A stretch of DNA of 64,000 nucleotides from Pseudoxanthomonas sangjuensis (GCF_010211755.1 NZ_PDWR01000012.1:27899-91898), one strand, 5' to 3'; counted from the first letter of the stretch, positions 1 to 11,684 are shown. The notes: generated by a model not told the origin, from the sequence alone. Program-made: numbers and translations.

Positions 1-1
1 T

Positions 2-1360
2 TTCGACACGCGCTATACGCCGGCGTACTACGAAGACACCGACCTGGCTTTTGCAGTACGCGCCGCTGGCAAGCGCGTTCTGTACCAGCCAGAAGCGCGC
101 GTTGTGCACAAGGAGGGCACCACCGCCGGCACCGACACGTCGAGCGGGACCAAGGCTTACCAGGCGCGAAACGCGAAGATTTTCGCCGAAAAATGGAAGC
201 GGGCACTGGCGTCGCAATTGCTGCCGGATACGACTCTAGAACCGGCAAACCTGCACCGCCGCCAGCTACAGGTACTGGTGGTGGATGCGCTGCCACCGCA
301 ACCCGACCGGGACTCCGGTTCGATGCGCTTACTCAACCTGTTGCGCCTGCTGCACGACGAAGGTGCGCACGCATGCTTCCTCCCGCTGCATACCGCCGGA
401 CTGGAATCCTGCCTGCTCCCCCTGCAGCGGCTGGGCGTGGAGACCTGGTATAAGCCTTGGGCCGGACGAGTCGCGCGCTTCCTGCAGCGACAAGGCGCCC
501 GTTTCGACGTAGTGATGCTCAGCCGCCACTACGTGGCCACGCCGCTGCTGCCGCTGGTCCGCCGGCACGCGCCGCAGGCGCGGATCGTGTTCGACACGGT
601 CGACCTGCATGGCCTGCGCGAACAGCGCGCCGCCGATCTCGGCAACGATGCGGTGCTGCGGCGCACGGCGCGAGCCACGACCAAGGCCGAACTGGCGGTC
701 GCCGCCACCGTCGACGCGACCGTGGTGGTCAGCGCCTACGAACGCGACTGGCTGCGCGAAAGGCTGCCGGACGCGCGCGTCGAGGTGCTGTCGAACCTGC
801 ACGAGGTGCGCGGCCCTGGCCTGCCGTTCGCGCAACGCCACGACCTGGTCTTCGTCGGCGGGTTCCGCCACCCACCGAACGTCGATGCGGTGCTGTGGTT
901 CGCGAACGCGGTCTTCCCGCCGGTCCGCTCGCGCCTGCCGGGCGTGCGCTTCCACTGCATCGGCGGCGATTGCCCGCCGGAAATCCTCGCGTTGTCGGCG
1001 CTGGACGGCGTCGTCGTGCATGGCCACGTGCCCGACATCGCGCCGTACATGGACGGCGCGCGCGTCGCACTGGCGCCGTTGCGCTATGGCGCCGGGGTGA
1101 AGGGCAAGGTCAACCTGAGCATGGCGCACGGCCAGCCGGTAGTGGCGACCTCCTGCGCGGTCGAAGGCATGCACCTGCAGGACCGCTACGACGTGCTGGT
1201 CGCCGACGACGCGGCCGGGTTCGCCGACCGCGTGGTCGAACTGTACCGGGACGAAGCGCTGTGGAACCGGCTGTCCGCCAACGGCCTGGACAACGTGCGC
1301 ACGCATTTTTCGCTGGAGGCCGCGCGCGGCACCGTGCGGCGCCTCTTCTTCGAAGGCTAG
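2..1360 (+). CDS. Two-domain glycosyltransferase, 5' truncated by window edge
   Basis: The reading frame is open from base 2, so the start lies outside the window; about 452 residues are visible. The first 50 or so residues (YYEDTDLAF, VVHKEGTT) are the typical end of a GT2 (GT-A fold) glycosyltransferase domain, where ED is close to the catalytic-base region. From about residue 80 a second, GT4-like (GT-B) domain follows, with the late motif GAGVKGKVNLSMAHGQPVV that in this fold contacts the sugar nucleotide. Such fused enzymes usually build O-antigen or other surface polysaccharide; that role is inferred from domains only, because upstream neighbours are not visible. No membrane segment is seen. 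Its TAG stop shares the palindrome CTAG with the stop of the opposing gene. Confidence 0.85.
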   Translation, partial: FDTRYTPAYYEDTDLAFAVRAAGKRVLYQPEARVVHKEGTTAGTDTSSGTKAYQARNAKIFAEKWKRALASQLLPDTTLEPANLHRRQLQVLVVDALPPQPDRDSGSMRLLNLLRLLHDEGAHACFLPLHTAGLESCLLPLQRLGVETWYKPWAGRVARFLQRQGARFDVVMLSRHYVATPLLPLVRRHAPQARIVFDTVDLHGLREQRAADLGNDAVLRRTARATTKAELAVAATVDATVVVSAYERDWLRERLPDARVEVLSNLHEVRGPGLPFAQRHDLVFVGGFRHPPNVDAVLWFANAVFPPVRSRLPGVRFHCIGGDCPPEILALSALDGVVVHGHVPDIAPYMDGARVALAPLRYGAGVKGKVNLSMAHGQPVVATSCAVEGMHLQDRYDVLVADDAAGFADRVVELYRDEALWNRLSANGLDNVRTHFSLEAARGTVRRLFFEG

Positions 1361-2946
1361 TTGCGCCCCGCCCGCGCGTCGCGCACCCGCTGCGCGAACT
1401 GCGCCAGCCCCGGCGCGCCCGGATCGAGTTCGCGCGCCTGCCGCGACGCCCGCTCGGCGAAGGCGATGTCGCCGGCGCCGAGGCGCTCGTCGCCGACCGC
1501 CAGCCATTTCAGCGCCAGCCGGTGCCGCGCCGTGGCCAGCGTCGCCTCGCCCGGCGCCATCGCCGCCCAGGCGTCGTAACAGGTACGCGCCAGGGCCGGG
1601 CGGTTCGCGTTGAGTCCGCCTTCGAAGCAACCGCGCACCGACGCCAGCAGCTTTTTCGCCGCGGCCGACACCGCCGGATCGCCCGGCGCCAGCGCCTGCG
1701 CGGCGCGCAGCCGGTCGTAGGCGCTTTCGCCCGGCGGCGTCAGCCAGTCGCCGCGCGCCTGTGCGGCATCGGCCTGCGCGAGCAGCGCCTGCACGCGCTG
1801 CCGGCGCTGCGGCGACGGCGGCGTGGCCGGCGCCTCCTGCGCGTGCGACTTGCGCACGCGTTGCAGGTATTGCCCGGCGGCGGCGACCTCGGCACCCTGC
1901 GGCGCGATCTCGCGCGCCTGCGCCAGCGCCTCCTCGGCTTCGGCGAAACGGAAATCCCCGGCCAGCCGGTGCGCCTTGTCCGCATAGGCCGCGGCAACGC
2001 GGGCCAGGCCCTGTTGCGCCGGCCCGGCCAGTTGCGCGTTGTCGCCCGCGGCCTCGGCCAGGGCGCGATAACCGGCCGCCGCGCGTTCCAGCCGGCCGTT
2101 GCGCAGGTCGGCATCGGCCCGCTTCGAAGCGGCTTCCAGCGCGGCCGACAGCCGCGCCTGCGCGTCGGGCAGGTCGATGTGCCCCGGGTCGTAGCCGCGC
2201 ACGGCAGCGACCAGCGCCGCGCCGCGCTGCATTTCCCCGGCGGCCAGCGCCTTTTTCGCTTCCTGCAGCAGGTCGGTCAGCGCGTCCTCGCGCCCCTCCA
2301 GCGCGGCGGTGTGGTCCGGTTGCAGGGTGAGGATGCGCGAATACAGCGGCAACGCCGCGCCCGGATCGCCATCGAGATGGCCGGCGGCCTGCGCCTCCCG
2401 CGCCTGCCGCAGCAACTGGTCGAGGCCGGCGTGCGAAGCGTCGCGCCGGCGCAATTCATCGGCGACCGCGTTGGTTTCGACCAGCGGCGCCTGCAGTTCG
2501 CGGGCCAGCGCCAGCGCCCGCTCGGCCTCGTCGAGGCGGTTCGCGCGCAGCGCCGCGCGCGCCTGGCCCAGCGCCGCGTTCGCCACCCGGGTCAGGCCGG
2601 CGCGCGCCTCGCTGCGGTCGTTGTCGAGCGCCTGCGCGGCCTCGTACAGCTGGCGCGCGCCACTGCCGTCGGCGGCGTCGAGCTTGCCCGCCGCCAGCGC
2701 GGCATCGGCCGACTGCAGCAGTTGCTGCACCTGGCTGCCCGGCCAGAACGCATCGGCCAATGGCTTGCGCAACAGGAACAGCACCAGGAACACCGCGGCC
2801 AACACCCACAGCACCCGGCGCCACGCCCGGCGGTTGCGCCAGCCGGGCGCCGGCTCATATTCGGCCGAACGGAACTCGACGGTATCCCAGCCGCCCATCG
2901 TCGGCTCGACGCGTTGCCTGGCGTTCTTTCCGCGCTTGTCGTTCAC
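1357..2946 (-). CDS. TPR-like inner-membrane protein of unknown function
   Basis: A 529-residue protein with a basic N-terminal stretch and a single membrane anchor at about residues 44-59 (VLWVLAAVFLVLFLL). A long Ala/Leu/Arg/Glu-rich helical region of degenerate tetratricopeptide-like repeats follows (ALAAGKLDAA, RLDEAERALALARELQ, GRLERAAAGYRALAEAAG). The predicted topology is cytoplasmic tail, one membrane span, periplasmic TPR scaffold. I do not recognise a named family; proteins of this build usually hold other proteins together. A 37-base gap separates it from relA upstream, so co-transcription is possible. It ends convergently with the glycosyltransferase, the two genes overlapping by four bases. 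Confidence 0.75.
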   Translation of the reverse strand: MNDKRGKNARQRVEPTMGGWDTVEFRSAEYEPAPGWRNRRAWRRVLWVLAAVFLVLFLLRKPLADAFWPGSQVQQLLQSADAALAAGKLDAADGSGARQLYEAAQALDNDRSEARAGLTRVANAALGQARAALRANRLDEAERALALARELQAPLVETNAVADELRRRDASHAGLDQLLRQAREAQAAGHLDGDPGAALPLYSRILTLQPDHTAALEGREDALTDLLQEAKKALAAGEMQRGAALVAAVRGYDPGHIDLPDAQARLSAALEAASKRADADLRNGRLERAAAGYRALAEAAGDNAQLAGPAQQGLARVAAAYADKAHRLAGDFRFAEAEEALAQAREIAPQGAEVAAAGQYLQRVRKSHAQEAPATPPSPQRRQRVQALLAQADAAQARGDWLTPPGESAYDRLRAAQALAPGDPAVSAAAKKLLASVRGCFEGGLNANRPALARTCYDAWAAMAPGEATLATARHRLALKWLAVGDERLGAGDIAFAERASRQARELDPGAPGLAQFAQRVRDARAGRN

Positions 2947-2983
2947 GCGCGCAAGGATAAGCCCTGCACCTGAACGCCGGTCT

Positions 2984-5134
2984 TCACCCCGGGCGCCGTG
3001 CCGCCTCGACCCCCGGCAGCGCGTCCAGCTTGCCCAGCAGGGTCGACAACTGGCCGTAGTCGGCCACCTTCAGCCGCAGGCGCAGGCGGATGCGTCCGCT
3101 GTTGCGCAAATTCTCGCTGTGGATGGCCAGCACGTGCGCGTCCTCCTGCGCGATCAGGTTGGTCACGTCCTTCAGCAGCCACTTGCGGTCGATCGCGGTG
3201 ACCTCGGCGTCGACCTCGTAGCCGCCGCCGGCCACGCCCCATTCCACCGGCAGCACCCGTTGCGGGTTGAGCGCGGCCAGGCGCCGCAGCGAAGCGCAAT
3301 CGGCGCGGTGCACGGTGACGCCGCGGCCGCGGGTCAGGTAACCGGCGATCGGTTCGCCGGCGACCGGCTGGCAGCACTTGCCCAATTGCACCAGCAGGTT
3401 GCCGACGCCCTGCACGGTGAAGCGCGATTTCTCCGCGCCGGGCGCGCGCGAAGGAACGCGGCGCGACGCGCTGGAGACCGCGGGATGGACGACCGGCTGC
3501 GCGAGCCTGGCCTGCGCTTCCTCGTGCAGCGCGCGGCCGACCTGGTTCGGCCCGGTGTCGCCGAGCGCGACCTGCACGTACAGGTCGTCGACGTTGTCGG
3601 CGTGGAAGCGCTTCAGCACCGTGTTGAGATCGTGCTGGTGCAGGCCGAGGCGCTTGAGCTCGCGTTCGAGCATGTCGCGTCCGGCCTGCACGTTGTTGGC
3701 CTTGTCGAGCTTGTGGAACCATGCGCGCACCTTGTCGCGCGAACGCCCGCTGGCGAGGAAGCCGTTCGCCGGCAGCAGCCAGTCGCGGCGCGGCTCCGGC
3801 TCCTTCGCGGTGAGGATCTCGACCCGGTCGCCGCTGCGCAGCTTGTGGTTGAGCTGGACGATGCGGCCGTTGACCTTGGCGCCGCGGGTGCGGTGCCCGA
3901 CCATCGTGTGCACGTGGTAGGCGAAGTCGAGCGGCGTCGAGCCGGTCGGCAGGTCGATCACCTCGCCCTTCGGGGTCAGCACGTAGATGCGCTCCTCGAC
4001 CAGCTCGGCATCGAGCCCGCCGCCGACTTCGTCGCCCTGCTCCAGCAACTGCCGCATCCACGCGATCTTCTTCTCGAAGGCCTTGTCGCCGCCCTTGCCG
4101 CCTTCCTTGTATTTCCAGTGCGCGGCCACGCCGAGTTCGGCCTGCGCGTGCATCTCGTGGGTGCGGATCTGCACTTCCAGCGTGCGCCCCTCCGGGCCGA
4201 CCACCGCGGTGTGCAGCGAACGGTAATCGTTGGCCTTGGGCCGCGCGATGTAGTCGTCGAATTCGCTGGGGATCGGCGCCCACAGCGCGTGGACCACGCC
4301 GAGCGCGGCGTAGCAGGCGGCGACGTCGTCCACCGCGACGCGCACCGCGCGCAGGTCGTAGAGCTCGTCGATCGACGCCTGCTTGCGCTGCATCTTCCGC
4401 CAGATGCTGTAGATGTGCTTCGGCCGGCCGCTGATTTCGGCGGCGATGCCGTGTTTCTCCAGTTCGACGCGCAGCTCGCGCTTGACCCGCTCGATGTAGC
4501 GCTCGCGCTCGGCCCGCTTCTCGTCGAGCTGCTTCGCGATCCGCTTGTAGGTATCCGGCTCGAGATGGCGGAACGCCAGGTCCTCGAGCTCCCATTTCAG
4601 CTGCCAGATGCCGAGCCGGTTGGCCAGCGGCGCGTGGATGTCGCGGGTCAGCAGCGCCAGTTCGCGGCGTTGCCCTTCGGGCAGCCTCGCTGCCGCGCGC
4701 ATCTTCGCCAGTTGCCGCGCCAGCAGGATCGGCACCACGCGCAGGTCGCGGACGATCGCCAGCAACAGCCGGCGCAGGCCCTCGCTGTTGCCGCCGCGGC
4801 CGGGCGCCGCGTTTTCCGCATGCAGCGCCCAGACCTGCCCGGCCGCGGCCTGGCCTTCGAGCAGCGGCGCCACGCCCGGCAGCTTCGCCAGCACCGCCTT
4901 GCGCGAGTCCGCGGGCCATTCGGGCAACGCGAAACCGAGCGCGGCGACCAGCGTTTCCGCATCGGCCGACAGCTGCGCGAGGATGTCGAGGGTTTCGGCG
5001 ATCTCATTGCCCGCGGCCGGTGCCGGTGGCGCAGCCTCCAGCGCGGCCCGCAACACATCGCGCACCGCCGGCGGCAGGGATTGCAGCGCCGGATGCGAAA
5101 GCAGCCTGGTCGGTTCGTCGCGGGGAATGCCCAT
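2984..5134 (-). CDS. relA: RelA, ribosome-linked (p)ppGpp synthetase
   Basis: A 716-residue long RelA/SpoT-family protein. It makes (p)ppGpp from ATP and GTP/GDP when uncharged tRNA enters stalled ribosomes (stringent response). The N-terminal HD hydrolase region lacks the HDxxED metal motif, the synthetase domain lies at about 225-345, the TGS domain (RIYVLTPKGEVIDLP) at about 382-445, and zinc-finger and ACT-like regions complete the C-terminus. The synthetase carries EFDD at about 291-294, the acidic EXDD form typical of synthesis-only RelA, where bifunctional SpoT has RXKD. This and the lost HD motif support RelA over SpoT. Its ATG lies 9 bases from the hrpA stop, so the two are probably co-transcribed. 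Confidence 0.95.
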   Translation of the reverse strand: MGIPRDEPTRLLSHPALQSLPPAVRDVLRAALEAAPPAPAAGNEIAETLDILAQLSADAETLVAALGFALPEWPADSRKAVLAKLPGVAPLLEGQAAAGQVWALHAENAAPGRGGNSEGLRRLLLAIVRDLRVVPILLARQLAKMRAAARLPEGQRRELALLTRDIHAPLANRLGIWQLKWELEDLAFRHLEPDTYKRIAKQLDEKRAERERYIERVKRELRVELEKHGIAAEISGRPKHIYSIWRKMQRKQASIDELYDLRAVRVAVDDVAACYAALGVVHALWAPIPSEFDDYIARPKANDYRSLHTAVVGPEGRTLEVQIRTHEMHAQAELGVAAHWKYKEGGKGGDKAFEKKIAWMRQLLEQGDEVGGGLDAELVEERIYVLTPKGEVIDLPTGSTPLDFAYHVHTMVGHRTRGAKVNGRIVQLNHKLRSGDRVEILTAKEPEPRRDWLLPANGFLASGRSRDKVRAWFHKLDKANNVQAGRDMLERELKRLGLHQHDLNTVLKRFHADNVDDLYVQVALGDTGPNQVGRALHEEAQARLAQPVVHPAVSSASRRVPSRAPGAEKSRFTVQGVGNLLVQLGKCCQPVAGEPIAGYLTRGRGVTVHRADCASLRRLAALNPQRVLPVEWGVAGGGYEVDAEVTAIDRKWLLKDVTNLIAQEDAHVLAIHSENLRNSGRIRLRLRLKVADYGQLSTLLGKLDALPGVEAARRPG

Positions 5135-5143
5135 GGCGGCATC

Positions 5144-8100
5144 CTAGCCCGCTTTCAGCGCCGAGAGGCGTTGCGCCAGCTTCTTCGCCGACACGCCGCC
5201 GCGCGCGGCGAGCTCCTGCGCGAACAGCGAAACGCGCAGTTCCTCGAGCTCCCAGCGCAAGGCCTGCCACTCCGGCTTCGCCGCGACGCCCCGCGCCGCG
5301 GCGTCCTTCAGCGCGTCGGCGAACGGCTTGAGCCCGAGCATGCGCTGCTGGTCGCGGGTCGGGTCGCGCTTGGCACGCTCGCAACGCAGGATCATCGCCT
5401 TCAGGTAGCGCGGGAACTGCGCCAGCGCGTCGGCCGGCGTGTCGCGCAGGAAGCCCGGGCGCACCAGCGCGGCAAGCTGTTCGCGCAGGTCGTCGAGGTT
5501 GCCCTTCGCCCAGCCCATCAATGGCGATTCCAGCTGCGGCTTGAGCTCGCCGGCGAGGGAAAGGATGCCTTCGGCGAGCTTGAGCCGCTCCATCGCCTCG
5601 CCGAACAGCTTCTTTCCCGCCTCGTCGCGACGCCCGTCGAACGCGGCGCGGTCGCGGATCCCGCCCAGCCCCTGCGCGAGGACCGCATTCATCGCCGCAT
5701 CGACCAGGTCGCCACGCAACCGTTCCTGCGATTCGATGGCCGCGTACAGCAGCCCGGTCTTCGGCGACACCGGCAACTGCTTGCGCGCCTGCCTGGCCTT
5801 GTCGGCGAGCGCGATCTCGAGCAGGCGGCGCACGCCCTGCGGATGCGCGGCGTCCGCCTCGTTGCGGTCGGCGAACATGCGCAACGCGACCGATTCGCCT
5901 TCGTCCGCCAGCGCCGGGTACGCCGGCACGCCGGCCTCGCCGGGGACCTGCAACGGAATCGGCTGCCGCGGGAATTCGCGCAGGCCCTCGGCCGCCATCG
6001 CCCGGCCCGCGCGCGCGGCGAAGGCATGGCCGGCGCGTTCGCCGAACTGCGCGCGCAAGGCATCGAGGTCGCGCGACTCGGCGATCACCCTGCCCCTGTC
6101 GTCGCGCAGGCGCAGGTTCATGCGCAGGTGCGGCTCGACCGCGGCCTCGTCGAAATCGATCGCCGCGACCGGCGCGCCGGTGGCCTTCGACAGGAAGCGG
6201 GCGAGTTCGCCGCGGATGTCGTCGGCGCCCGGCTTCGGGAACGCCTCGAAGAACGCGCGGCCGAAATCCGGCGCCGGCACGTAATGGCGGCGCTGCGCCT
6301 TCGGCAGGCTGCGGATCAGGCCGGAGGCCTTGTCGGCGACGAAGCCCGGCGCCAGCCACGACAGCCGCGCCGGATCGAGCGCGTTGAGCAGGTGCAGCGG
6401 CACCTCCAGCGTCACGCCGTCGTCCGGCGCGCCCGGCTCGAACTTGTAGTGCAGCGGCAACCGCGCGTCGCCGAGCGCGAAATACTTCGGATAACGGTCT
6501 TCCTCGCTGCCCTCGCCCGGCAGCAGGTCGGCGGGCGACCAGTGCAGCGCACGGCGCTTGTCCGGCGCGAGCGACTTCCACCACGCATCGAGGCCGGCGG
6601 CGGAATGGATGTCCGGCGGCACGCGGTCCAGGTACCAGCGCGCCTGCCAGTCCTCGTCGGCGACGATGCCGGCGCGGCGCAGCTTGGCTTCCTCTTCGCG
6701 CGCCTGCTCCAGCGCCTTCAGGTTGTCGGCGACGAAGCCCGCCCGGGTGTTGATTTCGCCGGTGACCAGCGCCTGGCGCACGAAGATGTCGTGCGCGCCG
6801 ACCGGGTCGATGCGACCGTAATGCACCGGCTTGTTGGGGGCGAGCACCAGGCCGAACAGGCCGATCTGCTCCGACGCGACCACGTGGCCTTGCGCGCGCG
6901 ACCAGTGCGGATCGAAATGCTTGCGCGCCAGCAGGTGCGGCAGCTCGGCGACGACCCAGTCCGGCTCGATCGCGGCGTTGGTCAGGCCCCAGACGCGCGC
7001 GGTGTCGAGCAGGTTGGCGCTGAGTACCCACGGCGGCGGTTTCTTCGCCAGCGCCGAGCCGGGAAACAGGTGGTAGCGGCGCTGGCGCGGGCCGGTGTAG
7101 TCGCCCTTTTCGGTGCGGTGGCCGACCTGGGTCGGCAGGCCGGCGATCAGCGCGCGATGCAGGAACAGGTAGGCGCCCTGCTTCTGCTTCTCGGTGGCGC
7201 CTTCGTCGAGCAGCGGCGAACCGCCGTTCGGCTTCCAGCCGAGTTCTTCGCACAGCAACAGCAGTTGCCGGTGCAGCTCGCGCCACTCGCGCATGCGCAG
7301 GAAACCGAGGAAATGCCTGCCGCACCAGTCGCGCAGCTTCGACTGGGTGAGGTCCTCGTGCGCGGCGCGGTAGGCCTCCCACAGTTTCAGGATGCCGACG
7401 AATTCGGAACGCGGGTCGGCGAACTTCGCGTGCGCGTTGTCGGCGGCCTCGCGCGCTTCCGGCGGGCGTTCGCGCGGGTCCTGGATACCGAGGAACGACG
7501 CGATCACGAGCATCTCGCGCAGGGTGCCGTTCGCCTGCGCGGCGACCAGCATCCGCGCCAGCTTCACGTCCACCGGCAGGCGCGCCATCTGCCGGCCGAT
7601 GCCGGTCAGCTTGCGCTCCTTGTCGACGGCGCCGCGTTCGGACAACTGCTGCCAGCCGTCGGCGATGGCGCGTTCGTCCGGTGGTTCCAGGAACGGGAAG
7701 TCCTCGATCCGGCCGAGCCCGAGCTGCAGCATGCGCAGGATCACGCCGGCCAGCGACGAACGGCGGATTTCCGGATCGGTGAACTCGGGGCGCGACGCGA
7801 AATCCGCTTCCGCGTACAGCCGGTAGCAGATGCCTTCGGCGATGCGTCCGCAGCGGCCCTTGCGCTGGTTGGCGCTGGCCTGCGAGATCGGTTCGATGTG
7901 CAGGCGGTCGAGCTTCTGCCGCGGGCTGTAGCGCTTGACCCGCGCGTAGCCGGGATCGACCACGTAACGGATGCGCGGCACGGTCAGCGACGTCTCGGCG
8001 ACGTTGGTGGCGAGGACCAGGCGCCGCTTCGTGCCGGGGTTGAACACGCGGTCCTGGTCCTTCGCCGACAGCCGCGCGTACAGCGGCAGCACTTCGGTCT

Positions 8101-9073
8101 CGCGGTACTTGCGCCGTTCCAGCGACTGGTGCGCGTCGCGGATCTCGCGCTCGCCCGGCAGGAACACCAGCACGTCGCCGCGCGGGTCGTGGCGGGTGAT
8201 CTCGTCGATGGCGGACACGATGGCGTCGTTGACGGTGCGATCGCTTTCGCGCGCCTCGCCTTCCCCGTCGACCTCGCCTTCGAGCGGGCGATAGCGGACT
8301 TCGACCGGGTAGGTGCGGCCTTCGACCGAGATCACCGGCGCGCCGTCGAAATGGCGGGCGAAGCGCTCGGTGTCGATGGTCGCGGAAGTGACGATCAGCT
8401 TCAGGTCGCGGCGCTTGCGCAGCAGTTGCTTCAGGTAACCGAGCAGGAAGTCGATGTTGAGGCTGCGCTCGTGCGCCTCGTCGACGATGATGGTGTCGTA
8501 GGCGGACAGCCAGCGGTCGGAAGCGATCTCCGCCAGCAGGATGCCGTCGGTCATGAACTTGATGCGGGTGTCGTCGCCGACGTTGTCGGTGAAGCGCACC
8601 TGGTAGCCGACCGCGCCGCCGACCGGCGCCTTCAGTTCCTCGGCCACGCGCCGCGCCACCGCGCGTGCGGCGATGCGGCGCGGCTGGGTGCAGCCGATCA
8701 TGCCGGCGGCGCCGCGGCCGGCGGCCAGGCACAGCTTCGGCAACTGCGTGGTCTTGCCGGAGCCGGTTTCGCCGGCGACGACCACGACCTGGTGGCCGCG
8801 GATCGCGGCGACGATGCTTTCCGCCTCGCGCGCGATCGGCAACGCCTCGTCCAGCGTCACTTCCGGCGCCGAGGCTTCGCGCGCCTGCCGCGCCGCCAGC
8901 GACGCGGCCAGCGCCTGCGCGAACGCGGCCTGCGCGGCGGCGTCCTTCTGCTGGCGCTGCCAGCGCGACCACAGGCCGTGCAGGCGGCCGTGGTCGCGGC
9001 TCAGCGCGCGGGCGATCGCGCGGCGGCCGGCCTCGAGCCCGGTCGTTCGGGAAGGGGATTCCATCGGTTCCAT
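5144..9073 (-). CDS. hrpA: HrpA, DEAH-box ATP-dependent RNA helicase
   Basis: A protein of about 1309 residues, the usual length of bacterial HrpA, an RNA helicase linked to mRNA processing and rescue of stalled ribosomes. Walker A GETGSGKTT is at about residues 101-109, the DEAH box (IIVDEAHERS) near 190-200 and SATIDTERF shortly after. The second RecA domain carries the Q.GR..R-type motif (QRKGRCGRIAEGICYRLY). Helicase-associated domains and the large HrpA-specific C-terminal region follow. Start choice is uncertain: ATG at 9073 or 9064 (GGAA just upstream of the latter); TTG at 9076 is less likely. It is divergent from the Dps-type gene. Confidence 0.93.
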   Translation of the reverse strand: MEPMESPSRTTGLEAGRRAIARALSRDHGRLHGLWSRWQRQQKDAAAQAAFAQALAASLAARQAREASAPEVTLDEALPIAREAESIVAAIRGHQVVVVAGETGSGKTTQLPKLCLAAGRGAAGMIGCTQPRRIAARAVARRVAEELKAPVGGAVGYQVRFTDNVGDDTRIKFMTDGILLAEIASDRWLSAYDTIIVDEAHERSLNIDFLLGYLKQLLRKRRDLKLIVTSATIDTERFARHFDGAPVISVEGRTYPVEVRYRPLEGEVDGEGEARESDRTVNDAIVSAIDEITRHDPRGDVLVFLPGEREIRDAHQSLERRKYRETEVLPLYARLSAKDQDRVFNPGTKRRLVLATNVAETSLTVPRIRYVVDPGYARVKRYSPRQKLDRLHIEPISQASANQRKGRCGRIAEGICYRLYAEADFASRPEFTDPEIRRSSLAGVILRMLQLGLGRIEDFPFLEPPDERAIADGWQQLSERGAVDKERKLTGIGRQMARLPVDVKLARMLVAAQANGTLREMLVIASFLGIQDPRERPPEAREAADNAHAKFADPRSEFVGILKLWEAYRAAHEDLTQSKLRDWCGRHFLGFLRMREWRELHRQLLLLCEELGWKPNGGSPLLDEGATEKQKQGAYLFLHRALIAGLPTQVGHRTEKGDYTGPRQRRYHLFPGSALAKKPPPWVLSANLLDTARVWGLTNAAIEPDWVVAELPHLLARKHFDPHWSRAQGHVVASEQIGLFGLVLAPNKPVHYGRIDPVGAHDIFVRQALVTGEINTRAGFVADNLKALEQAREEEAKLRRAGIVADEDWQARWYLDRVPPDIHSAAGLDAWWKSLAPDKRRALHWSPADLLPGEGSEEDRYPKYFALGDARLPLHYKFEPGAPDDGVTLEVPLHLLNALDPARLSWLAPGFVADKASGLIRSLPKAQRRHYVPAPDFGRAFFEAFPKPGADDIRGELARFLSKATGAPVAAIDFDEAAVEPHLRMNLRLRDDRGRVIAESRDLDALRAQFGERAGHAFAARAGRAMAAEGLREFPRQPIPLQVPGEAGVPAYPALADEGESVALRMFADRNEADAAHPQGVRRLLEIALADKARQARKQLPVSPKTGLLYAAIESQERLRGDLVDAAMNAVLAQGLGGIRDRAAFDGRRDEAGKKLFGEAMERLKLAEGILSLAGELKPQLESPLMGWAKGNLDDLREQLAALVRPGFLRDTPADALAQFPRYLKAMILRCERAKRDPTRDQQRMLGLKPFADALKDAAARGVAAKPEWQALRWELEELRVSLFAQELAARGGVSAKKLAQRLSALKAG

Positions 9074-9111
9074 CAATGCAAATAAGCCGGAACGGCCATC
9101 GGTCCGGGAAG

Positions 9112-9141
9112 TTGAAGCGCGCTATTGTGCCGCCATATAAG
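9112..9141 (+). promoter_or_regulatory. Sigma70-type promoter for the Dps-type gene
   Basis: TTGAAG (9112-9117) and TATAAG (9136-9141), separated by 18 bases, lie in the hrpA/dps divergent region about 35 bases before the ATG. It is the clearest sigma70-like match in the window. I do not see a confident OxyR or Fur site next to it. Confidence 0.6.
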
Positions 9142-9176
9142 ATGTGGCATCGAGACCCGAACCCAAGGAGCGCCCC

Positions 9177-9701
9177 ATGGCCAAGGCCAAGCCGAAGAGC
9201 AAGCCCGCGATTTCCGCCGCCGGCACGCCCGCGATCGACATCGGCATCGACGCCGGCGACCGCAAGAAGATCGCCGATGGCCTGTCCGCCTTCCTCGCCG
9301 ACAGCTACACGCTGTACCTGAAGACCCACAACTTCCACTGGAACGTCACCGGGCCGATGTTCAACTCGCTGCACCTGATGTTCATGGAGCAGTACAACGA
9401 GGAATGGACCGCGCTGGACGAGATCGCCGAGCGCATCCGCGCCCTCGGCTTCAAGGCGCCCGGCTCCTACGCCGAGTACGCCCGGCTGTCCACGGTCGTG
9501 GAACAGGCCGGTCGCGACGCGCCGGAATGGATGGAAATGGTGCGGCAGCTGGTCGCCGGCAACGAAGCCGTGTGCCGCACCGCGCGCAAGGCGCTGCAGC
9601 TCGCCGACAAGGCCGGCGACGATCCCAGCGTGGACCTGCTGACCCAGCGCCTGCAGGTCCACGAGAAGAACGCGTGGATGCTGCGTTCGTTGCTCGAATG
9701 A
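9177..9701 (+). CDS. Dps-type ferritin (DNA-binding protein from starved cells)
   Basis: A 174-residue protein with a Lys/Pro/Ala-rich N-terminal tail (MAKAKPKSKPA) and a ferritin-like four-helix bundle. The Dps ferroxidase signature is present at about 44-75: HNFHWNVTG, then a Glu-rich helix and DEIAERIRALG. Dps dodecamers oxidise Fe(II) with peroxide, store iron and bind DNA through basic tails, protecting the chromosome during oxidative or starvation stress. AAGGAG at 9165-9170 sits six bases before the ATG at 9177 and decides the start over an in-frame ATG at 9144. It is monocistronic, between its own promoter and a hairpin. Confidence 0.9.
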   Translation: MAKAKPKSKPAISAAGTPAIDIGIDAGDRKKIADGLSAFLADSYTLYLKTHNFHWNVTGPMFNSLHLMFMEQYNEEWTALDEIAERIRALGFKAPGSYAEYARLSTVVEQAGRDAPEWMEMVRQLVAGNEAVCRTARKALQLADKAGDDPSVDLLTQRLQVHEKNAWMLRSLLE

Positions 9702-9749
9702 GGCGCTCCCCCGGCGTTTCCCGACGTTCCGCCGGGCCGCACCCCGACT

Positions 9750-9770
9750 GACCCGCCGCCCCGGCGGGTC
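9750..9770. terminator. Hairpin between dps and recQ
   Basis: A 9-bp perfect stem (GACCCGCCG / CGGCGGGTC) around a CCC loop, 50 bases after the dps stop and 12 before the recQ ATG. There is no T tract, so intrinsic termination is unproven. Its position next to the recQ start could also affect recQ translation. Confidence 0.4.
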
Positions 9771-9781
9771 GAACTGATCGC

Positions 9782-11593
<1,812 letters not shown>

Positions 11594-11684
11594 CCGGCGC
11601 GACAGCACGCGTTCAAGCGGCGCTTGCTAGCTTGCCGGCAGCGGGCATTCCCGTCCGCCGCACGACCACAGGTGGTATCCGCAC

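Noticed and set aside
2309..9085. A 2258-codon open frame on plus over relA and hrpA, and others such as 457-2973 (+), 5004-9815 (-) and 37307-39865 (-)
   Set aside because: These are antisense or offset shadows caused by high GC at third positions. They show Arg/Ala/Pro-rich or His/Gln/Val-rich composition without domains, while the opposing frames carry intact conserved motifs.
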